Shown: positions 1 to 4,296 of the stretch, in pieces
Numbering within the stretch: position 1 is the stretch's first letter
Layout of the letters: each line of letters begins with the position of its first letter
DNA from: an uncultured Treponema sp.
Lineage (GTDB): Bacteria; Spirochaetota; Spirochaetia; Treponematales; Treponemataceae
Assembly: GCA_946403565.1 (NCBI GenBank)
Contig: CAMJAJ010000061.1
Span: 1-7,144, forward strand
Direction of reading: 5' to 3'
Length of the DNA: 7,144 nucleotides
Notes under the pieces: model-generated
The model's input: only the letters and a program-made list of their open reading frames with translations
What the model was told of the DNA's origin: nothing
Databases searched by the model: none
Made by a program: the position numbers and the translations under genes

Positions 1-1321
1 ACTCTATCTTGGAGATGTCCAGCACGTCGTTGATGAGCATGAGCAGGTGGCGGCCGGAGATCTCCACCTTGGTCAGGCACTCCCGCATCTTCTCCTCGTC
101 GCCCCAGCTGTGCCGCATTATCTTGGTCAGGCCCATGATGGCGTTCATCGGCGTGCGGATGTCGTGGCTCATGGAGGAAAGGAACTCGGTCTTGAAACGG
201 CTCTCCTGCTCCGCCCGTGCCGCGCTCTCCTTGAGCCGCCTGTTGGTGATCAGCAGGTAGGTCCCGTCCACCATGAACAGGCCCAGCATGCCCAGGAGGA
301 CGGTCACCGCGAGCCGGTAGCTCACCGACTCCTTCATGATCGCGTCGCGCCTGATTCGGAGGACGAAAAACTGGCTCCGGGACCTGTCGGAGGGGCAGCC
401 CGCGTAGTAGACCAGATTGCCCGCCTGGTCGGAAAGCTCCGCCAGGCTCGCACCGCCGCGCTGGAAGTCGCCCTGCAGACGGCCTATGTCAAAGTAGCTC
501 AGCCCGCTCTCCGAGCGCAGATGGTTCCAGAAATTGTTTCCCGTGAACCCCTGGCCCTTGAGGATGTAGTCGCCGTGCTTGTCCAGCAGGGCCACTTCCG
601 CCATCCGGTAGCTGTCGGGGATGCGCCACATCTGGCCCAGCTCCTCCGCGCTGACCACCTTCATGATGATGTAGCGGGAATGCTCCTCACCCTCGCGCAG
701 CGTGACGGGGGCGCAGAAGGCCAGCCGCTTTTCCACCGTCTCCTCGTTGACGAACAGGGGGATCAGGTACACGGTCTCGTCGCTCGCAAGCGCGGCCAGC
801 ATGTTGGGCAGGACCGAGGCGAAGGAGGAGGCGACGGACCGGTAATCCACCGGCTGGTAATAGGGACGGGTCACGAGGGCCGGATGTCCGTCCACGGTGG
901 CGGGCATGTCCGCCTGGATCGTCGGGGGGAGGGAGGCGCAGTAGCCCTTGAGCGTGTTGGCCTGCACCAGGTGCAGGTGGAAGCCGGAGGCCTCGGACAC
1001 GCCGGCCAGGAAGCCGATGGCCCCGTCCATGTCCATGTCCTCGTGCTCCACGTACCTGGACCAGTTGAGCACGGCCATCTGCTGGCTCAGCATGTTGCCG
1101 CCCGCGAAGATGCTGAAGCTTTCCACCATGGAAAGGAAGGACTTCTCGGAGTCGGCCTTGCGCCGGTTGAACTCCTGCCGTCCCTGCCAGAAGCACAGCA
1201 GCGTGACCAGCAGCACGTCCACCGCGTTCAGGACCAGCAGGCCCCTGAGGAACCTGCGGTAGCGGGGAGTCCGTGTGTCCGTGTGTCTGGGAGAAGCGCT
1301 CGCGCCGGAAATCCTTTCCAT
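1..1321 (-). CDS. Membrane sensor histidine kinase, N-terminal 440 residues (C-terminus outside window)
   Basis: This is a two-component sensor kinase that would autophosphorylate on histidine in response to a signal outside the membrane. The minus-strand frame gives 440 residues running off the left edge. A short basic N-terminus is followed by a membrane segment at about 26-46, an extracytoplasmic domain of about 290 residues (47-335), a second membrane segment at about 336-358, a short linker, and a HisKA domain with MSHDIRTPMNAIMGLT (phospho-acceptor His386). The last visible residues, LINDVLDISKIE, end the HisKA helix pair. The ATPase domain, and perhaps a receiver, must lie beyond the edge. 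The start is ATG at 1321, because an in-frame TAA lies 12 bases upstream, inside the TATAAT box. The sensor domain, with a GDYILKG stretch near 250-256, resembles the periplasmic domains of hybrid kinases in anaerobic gut bacteria; its ligand is unknown. It diverges from the solute-binding lipoprotein gene. The histidine kinase call is very secure; whether it is a hybrid kinase cannot be seen. Confidence 0.93.
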   Translation of the reverse strand, partial: MERISGASASPRHTDTRTPRYRRFLRGLLVLNAVDVLLVTLLCFWQGRQEFNRRKADSEKSFLSMVESFSIFAGGNMLSQQMAVLNWSRYVEHEDMDMDGAIGFLAGVSEASGFHLHLVQANTLKGYCASLPPTIQADMPATVDGHPALVTRPYYQPVDYRSVASSFASVLPNMLAALASDETVYLIPLFVNEETVEKRLAFCAPVTLREGEEHSRYIIMKVVSAEELGQMWRIPDSYRMAEVALLDKHGDYILKGQGFTGNNFWNHLRSESGLSYFDIGRLQGDFQRGGASLAELSDQAGNLVYYAGCPSDRSRSQFFVLRIRRDAIMKESVSYRLAVTVLLGMLGLFMVDGTYLLITNRRLKESAARAEQESRFKTEFLSSMSHDIRTPMNAIMGLTKIMRHSWGDEEKMRECLTKVEISGRHLLMLINDVLDISKIE

Positions 1322-1329
1322 ACGGTTCC

Positions 1330-1358
1330 ATTATATCACGTCCGCCGATTTGTTTCCA
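1330..1358 (-). promoter_or_regulatory. Promoter of the membrane histidine kinase, near-leaderless
   Basis: On the minus strand the sequence reads TGGAAA, a 17-base spacer, then TATAAT at 1335-1330 preceded by TGA, which makes an extended -10 (TGN-TATAAT). Eight bases (GGAACCGT) separate TATAAT from the ATG at 1321, so transcription would begin about 1-2 bases before the start codon. The -35 matches consensus at 4 of 6 positions and the -10 at 6 of 6. There is no room for a Shine-Dalgarno in such a transcript. Confidence 0.72.
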
Positions 1359-1360
1359 TC

Positions 1361-1370
1361 GGAAATTTCC
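1361..1370. promoter_or_regulatory. Palindrome GGAAATTTCC beside the kinase promoter, possible operator
   Basis: A perfect 10-bp palindrome sits two bases upstream of the -35 hexamer of the minus-strand kinase gene, a position suited to an activator or repressor. The same GGGAAA/TTTCCC half-sites appear, spread apart, over the promoter at the other end of this intergenic region. A palindrome this short can occur by chance, so a regulatory role is inferred from position only. Confidence 0.3.
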
Positions 1371-1423
1371 CAGCTTCGGGGGAGGTTCCCCGGTACCCCG
1401 TCTTTCTGCTATAAGGGACCTCA

Positions 1424-1452
1424 CCCCTAACTTCCCTCCTTCCCAAGTTCCC
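1424..1452 (-). other. Candidate G-quadruplex motif (minus strand) / C-rich i-motif (plus strand)
   Basis: The plus strand has four C-runs at 1424-1427, 1434-1436, 1442-1444 and 1450-1452, separated by loops of 6, 5 and 5 bases. The minus strand therefore fits the standard pattern of four runs of at least three G with loops of 1-7. The first and last loops contain the complementary pentamers AACTT (1429-1433) and AAGTT (1445-1449), so a short stem could form instead. It lies about 90 bases upstream of the minus-strand kinase promoter. Function is unknown. Confidence 0.4.
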
Positions 1453-1665
1453 AAAACGTATTCCCGCGGGGTTCCCCCATACGCTCGCCGAGATTGCATC
1501 TGTGTCATACGCATCTTCATCAAATGCAGCCGGGCCCACAGGCCCCATGAGGCAATCAAATGCTCGCTATGGGGGTCCCACCCCGCTCCATACGTTTCTT
1601 GATGCCGGTACGCAACTTCAGAAATGTCTCCCTCCCTTGTGTCCCCACCCCAAGAAATAGAGGGA

Positions 1666-1690
1666 CGGGAAACTCCAAATTGATTTCCCG
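1666..1690. promoter_or_regulatory. Inverted repeat CGGGAAA-N11-TTTCCCG over the -35, possible operator
   Basis: Two perfect 7-base arms (1666-1672 and 1684-1690) are separated by 11 bases and bracket the -35 hexamer of the solute-binding protein gene. Half-site centres lie about 18 bases apart, near two helical turns, as is usual for dimeric regulators. Binding here would be expected to block RNA polymerase. The regulator is unknown. Confidence 0.42.
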
Positions 1691-1708
1691 CAGGAGTTCT
1701 GCTATAAT
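1680..1708 (+). promoter_or_regulatory. Promoter of the solute-binding lipoprotein, leaderless
   Basis: TTGATT (1680-1685), 17 bases, then TATAAT (1703-1708) preceded by TGC, giving an extended -10. Only six bases (CGGGGT) separate the -10 from ATG 1715, so the standard +1 position falls on the A of the start codon itself. The -35 matches 4 of 6 consensus bases and the -10 matches all 6. This is one of the clearest leaderless arrangements in the window. Confidence 0.78.
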
Positions 1709-1714
1709 CGGGGT

Positions 1715-3295
1715 ATGCTGTTCAAGAAACGCATCAGCTCCCCGTCCAGACCGGGGAGGACGCGGTCCCGCCTGCTGCCCGCCGCCATCCTGTCCACCAT
1801 CCTATCCTCCCTCCTGCTGACCGGCTGCGGCAAGAAGAAGCAGGATGTCCTCTACCACGCGCTCGCCTTCGCCCCCTACGTGACGCTGGACCCCTCCGTG
1901 GAGCAGTCGACCGGAACCTGCATACTCGAGAACGTCTACGAGACGCTGACCTTCTACGACGACATCGCGGAGGTCGTGCGGCCCTGCCTGGCCGAAAGCT
2001 GGACCAGCAACGCGATAATGAGCGAGTGGACCTTCCGCCTCCGCAAGGACGTGGTCTTCCACGACGGCAAATCCCTGACGGCCTCCGCCGTGAAGCAGTC
2101 CATCGAGCGGACCATGCGGCTCGGGGCAGGCGCGTCCTATATCTGGGACTGCGTGGCCTCCATAGAGGCCCTGGACGAAAGCACCGTCTTCTTCAGCCTC
2201 AAGTACGCGGCCCCCCTCCCCATCATCGCCTCCTCCGGCTCGGCGGCATACATATTCAGCCCCAGCGCCATGGACAAGGACGAGGACTGGTTCAACGAGG
2301 GCAACGACGCGGGCTCCGGCCCCTACCGCCTGGTCGCGGTGTCCAAGAGCTCGGTCACGCTGGAGGCATTCGAAAGCTACCGGGGCGGCTGGGGCACGAA
2401 CAAGTTCAAGAAGGTCTTCGTGGAGGAGGTCCCCAACGAGGATCGTCGCACGGCCCTCCTTGCGGAGGGAGAGGCCGACCTGGCCTACTTCCCGGACGTG
2501 GAGCGGATGGAATCGCTCGCCAACTGCGAGCTGAACGTGGACAGCTCCTGGCGGAGCGTCATCATGATGTTCAACACGAAGAAGCAGCCCTGCGCCGACG
2601 AGAACTTCCGCAAGGCCCTCGCCTACGCCTTCCCCTACGACGAGATGGTGAACAAGGTGCTCAAGGGGAGGGCGACCCTCTCCAAGGGGATGCTTCCGCC
2701 GGGCCTCTGGGCGCACGACGACAGCCTGCCCTCCTACACGACCGACATGGAGAAGGCCCGGGAGCTCCTGAGCAGGACAGGGCATACGGGAGAGCCGTTC
2801 ACCCTGTCCTACCAGCCCGACCGGAACGACCTGAACGAGGTGCTAGCCCTCTACCGCAGGAACCTGGAGCAGCTCGGCCTGTCGCCGACCCTGCTTCCGC
2901 TGGACTGGGAGTCCCTGCAGAACATGGCGATAGACCCCCGCCCGGAGGCCCGGCAGGACGTGCTCATCATGGACTGGTGGCCGGACTACGCCGACCCGGC
3001 GGGAACCTTCAGGCCCCTGCTCTCGGACCAGGGCCTGAACACCGGCTTCAACTACAGCTACCTGCACGACGTGGCGATCGAGCACGAGCTGCAGCGGGCC
3101 GTCATGCTGACCCTGCAGAACCAGAAGGACACCGCCAAGATCTACTCCAGCATCCAGCGCAGGGTGCTGGACAGGTGCTACCTGAACTTCCTGTTCGACG
3201 CGGCGACCCCCGTCGGAAGCCGGAAAGGCCTGAAGGGAATCAGGATAAACCCCGCCTACGAAGCCTGCATGTACTATTACGAGATCACCCGATAA
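1715..3295 (+). CDS. Solute-binding lipoprotein of a peptide/nickel-type ABC transporter (SBP family 5)
   Basis: This 526-residue protein is a family 5 extracellular solute-binding protein, the class that delivers oligopeptides, dipeptides, nickel or similar solutes to an ABC importer. A basic N-terminus and a hydrophobic segment (about 19-35) lead to the lipobox LTGC with lipidated Cys38, so it should be membrane-anchored outside the cytoplasm. Family hallmarks are VRPCLAESW (88-96), WTFRLRKDVVFHDG (105-118), GSGPYRLV (200-207), NFRKALAYAF (297-306), an LPPGLW stretch near 327-332 and WWPDYADP (421-428). Length is normal for the family. No permease or ATPase genes follow; the next gene converges on it, so it is an orphan binding protein here. 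It is transcribed from its own leaderless promoter and diverges from a membrane histidine kinase, so a role as a sensing partner is possible but unproven. Substrate cannot be told from sequence; peptide is the default guess. Confidence 0.93.
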   Translation: MLFKKRISSPSRPGRTRSRLLPAAILSTILSSLLLTGCGKKKQDVLYHALAFAPYVTLDPSVEQSTGTCILENVYETLTFYDDIAEVVRPCLAESWTSNAIMSEWTFRLRKDVVFHDGKSLTASAVKQSIERTMRLGAGASYIWDCVASIEALDESTVFFSLKYAAPLPIIASSGSAAYIFSPSAMDKDEDWFNEGNDAGSGPYRLVAVSKSSVTLEAFESYRGGWGTNKFKKVFVEEVPNEDRRTALLAEGEADLAYFPDVERMESLANCELNVDSSWRSVIMMFNTKKQPCADENFRKALAYAFPYDEMVNKVLKGRATLSKGMLPPGLWAHDDSLPSYTTDMEKARELLSRTGHTGEPFTLSYQPDRNDLNEVLALYRRNLEQLGLSPTLLPLDWESLQNMAIDPRPEARQDVLIMDWWPDYADPAGTFRPLLSDQGLNTGFNYSYLHDVAIEHELQRAVMLTLQNQKDTAKIYSSIQRRVLDRCYLNFLFDAATPVGSRKGLKGIRINPAYEACMYYYEITR

Positions 3296-3304
3296 GAGGA
3301 TCCA

Positions 3305-3403
3305 CTTCGACGGTTACATCGACGCAACGCTTCGACGGTTACATCGACGCAACGCTTCGCCGGTTACATCGACGCCCACTTCGCCGGTTACATCGACGCA
3401 ACG
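3305..3403. repeat. Four tandem copies of a 24-25 bp repeat between converging genes
   Basis: Units start at 3305, 3330, 3355 and 3379 with lengths 25, 25, 24 and 25. All share the core CGGTTACATCGACGC. Units 1 and 2 are identical; units 3 and 4 carry CTTCGCCGG in place of CTTCGACGG, and unit 3 ends in CCCA rather than CAACG. There are no spacers between units. The array begins nine bases after the TAA of the solute-binding protein gene and runs directly into an inverted copy. Because 25 is not a multiple of 3, and the array lies outside both genes, it is not a protein repeat. Confidence 0.9.
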
Positions 3404-3426
3404 CGTCGATGTAACCGGCGAAGTGG
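3376..3426. terminator. Perfect 24-bp inverted repeat (3-base loop), possible bidirectional transcription end
   Basis: The arms 3376-3399 and 3403-3426 are exact reverse complements around an AAC loop at 3400-3402. The left arm consists of the fourth tandem unit and the last bases of the third, and the right arm is an inverted copy. The right arm ends two bases before the TAA (3429-3431) of the minus-strand lipoprotein gene, so the hairpin would form at the 3' end of both convergent transcripts. No T-run follows on either strand, so it is not a standard intrinsic terminator; an mRNA 3'-end stabiliser or a REP-like element is equally possible. The structure is certain; the function is inferred. 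Confidence 0.55.
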
Positions 3427-3428
3427 CA

Positions 3429-4175
3429 TTACCAAGACACGGAGTAGCTGCGCTCCTCGGTGAGCACGAGCAGGTCCAGCAGGGGCAGCTGGAAGCTGGC
3501 CCGCCTACCCGCGACCTTCGCGCCCGAGCTTGCCGACAGGGCCTTCTTCCCCTTGGGGACGGCGAGGCTCAGCTCCATCACGGCGGAGGAAAGCTCGTCC
3601 GCCAGGTCCTTTCCATATACGGAGGCCACGAGCGCGGCGTACTCGGCCGCGTCCATCCGCTCACCGGTGAAGGCCGGGGCCATGAACAGGTCCACGTAGC
3701 CCCTGGTCTGCTCGTCCATCGAATCGTAGAGGCCCCGCAAGACCTCGGGAGAAAGGGTCAGCGTCATGCCCCGGCCCTCCACCCGAACCAGCGACGACAG
3801 CAGGACGCCCGCCTTGCCGCCTGACCTGCGGGCCGCGGCCGCCTTGAGCGTGGCGTCGAGCGACAGGACGCTCGGCGACAGGGCCTCCGCCTTCACCGCC
3901 TCCAGGTCGCCGCCGGAAAGGCTCTTCTGCAGGGCGGCCGCCCGCTCCGGGGTAAAGACCGCACCCTGCGCCCCGGAGGAGCCCGAGGGGTAGAGGGCCG
4001 CCATGATGGAGCCGATCATGGCGGAGGCGGCCTTGCCCGTGTCCATGAAGAGCGCCACGTCGGCCTTCCCGTCGTCCCGGGCGGTCACGCCGAGCTTGCC
4101 GCCGCAGCCGGTCAGCGAGAAGAGGACCATGAGGTATATCGTCGCGTAGATGAACTTTCCCTTGTGCATGCCCAT
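3429..4175 (-). CDS. Lipoprotein of unknown function, 248 residues
   Basis: I do not recognise this family with confidence. The N-terminus (MGMHKGKFIYATIYLMVLFS) is a lipoprotein signal peptide with lipobox LTGC and Cys24, so the mature protein of about 225 residues should be anchored outside the cytoplasm. The mature part is rich in Ala, Leu, Ser and Gly, with no further membrane segment. It has a central stretch LSPEVLRGLYDSMDEQTRGY (about 142-161) and ends in a run of alternating hydrophobic residues. It faintly recalls small uncharacterised lipoproteins of treponemes, but that is memory of style, not a match. A second ATG lies two codons in, at 4169, and could be the true start; both keep the signal peptide intact. 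The gene converges with the solute-binding protein gene and diverges from the hybrid kinase gene, so it is probably transcribed alone. No catalytic motif is visible. Confidence 0.8.
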   Translation of the reverse strand: MGMHKGKFIYATIYLMVLFSLTGCGGKLGVTARDDGKADVALFMDTGKAASAMIGSIMAALYPSGSSGAQGAVFTPERAAALQKSLSGGDLEAVKAEALSPSVLSLDATLKAAAARRSGGKAGVLLSSLVRVEGRGMTLTLSPEVLRGLYDSMDEQTRGYVDLFMAPAFTGERMDAAEYAALVASVYGKDLADELSSAVMELSLAVPKGKKALSASSGAKVAGRRASFQLPLLDLLVLTEERSYSVSW

Positions 4176-4203
4176 AAAACACGCCCGCCCCCGCCGCTGT
4201 TAC
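4174..4203 (-). promoter_or_regulatory. Weak candidate promoter of the unknown lipoprotein
   Basis: On the minus strand GTAACA (4203-4198), an 18-base spacer and TTTTAT (4179-4174) each match 4 of 6 consensus bases. The -10 would overlap the upstream ATG (4175), which would then favour the ATG at 4169 as start, four bases downstream. No clear Shine-Dalgarno precedes either ATG; only a G-rich stretch is present. This is much weaker than the other three promoters here. Confidence 0.22.
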
Positions 4204-4233
4204 ACCGCAGGAAAAACCCACATTTTGCCGGGG

Positions 4234-4253
4234 GCCTTGAAAAGCCTTGAAAA
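4234..4253 (+). repeat. Direct repeat GCCTTGAAAA x2 upstream of the hybrid-kinase promoter
   Basis: Two adjacent exact 10-base copies (4234-4243 and 4244-4253) end six bases before the -35 hexamer. A 10-bp period puts both on the same face of the helix, which suits a regulator binding in tandem or an A-rich upstream promoter element. The role is inferred from position. Confidence 0.5.
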
Positions 4254-4259
4254 TTCCAA

Positions 4260-4288
4260 TTGATAGCCCACCCCTTTCGTGCTATAAT
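4260..4288 (+). promoter_or_regulatory. Promoter of the hybrid histidine kinase, near-leaderless
   Basis: TTGATA (4260-4265; 5 of 6), 17 bases, then TATAAT (4283-4288; 6 of 6) preceded by TGC, giving an extended -10. Eight bases (GGAGGCAA) separate the -10 from ATG 4297, so transcription would begin at about 4295-4296. GGAGG at 4289-4293 looks like a Shine-Dalgarno but is only three bases from the ATG and would lie upstream of the predicted transcript start, so it probably does not act as one. Confidence 0.8.
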
Positions 4289-4296
4289 GGAGGCAA

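Larger units (their letters stand above)
1322..1714. other. 393-bp divergent intergenic region without a convincing gene
   Basis: This stretch separates the minus-strand kinase from the plus-strand solute-binding protein and carries a promoter at each end. Between them lie C-rich runs, a palindrome next to the left promoter, an inverted repeat over the right -35, and a small GGGGT-CCC-ACCCC hairpin at 1572-1584. A further extended -10-like string (TGC-TATAAG) lies at 1407-1415 on the plus strand without a good -35. Short open frames cross the region, but none has a family signature, and base composition differs from the neighbouring genes, with long pyrimidine stretches. I see no tRNA or other recognisable RNA gene. 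A small RNA cannot be excluded. Confidence 0.6.

Noticed and set aside
1407..1415. TGC-TATAAG as a further promoter inside the intergenic region
   Set aside because: There is no usable -35 at 16-18 bases and no gene or recognisable RNA downstream of it, so it is only mentioned under the region entry.
687..1559. Minus-strand open frame overlapping the membrane kinase start
   Set aside because: It is in a different frame from MSHDIRTP, has a low-complexity Gly/Arg/His composition, and would remove the promoter. The true frame starts at 1321.
1273..1602. Small plus- and minus-strand open frames in the divergent intergenic region
   Set aside because: There is no family signature, no ribosome-binding or leaderless promoter at their starts, and composition is unlike the real genes.
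3305..3403. CRISPR array
   Set aside because: The repeats follow each other without unique spacers, and no cas gene is in the window.
2026..3414. Second-frame open frame through the binding-protein gene and the repeats
   Set aside because: It is a Gly/Arg/Pro/Ala-rich shadow frame without a signal peptide or domain. The family 5 motifs are all in the 1715-3295 frame.
4289..4293. GGAGG as Shine-Dalgarno of the hybrid kinase gene
   Set aside because: It is only three bases from the ATG and lies upstream of the transcription start predicted from TATAAT at 4283-4288.
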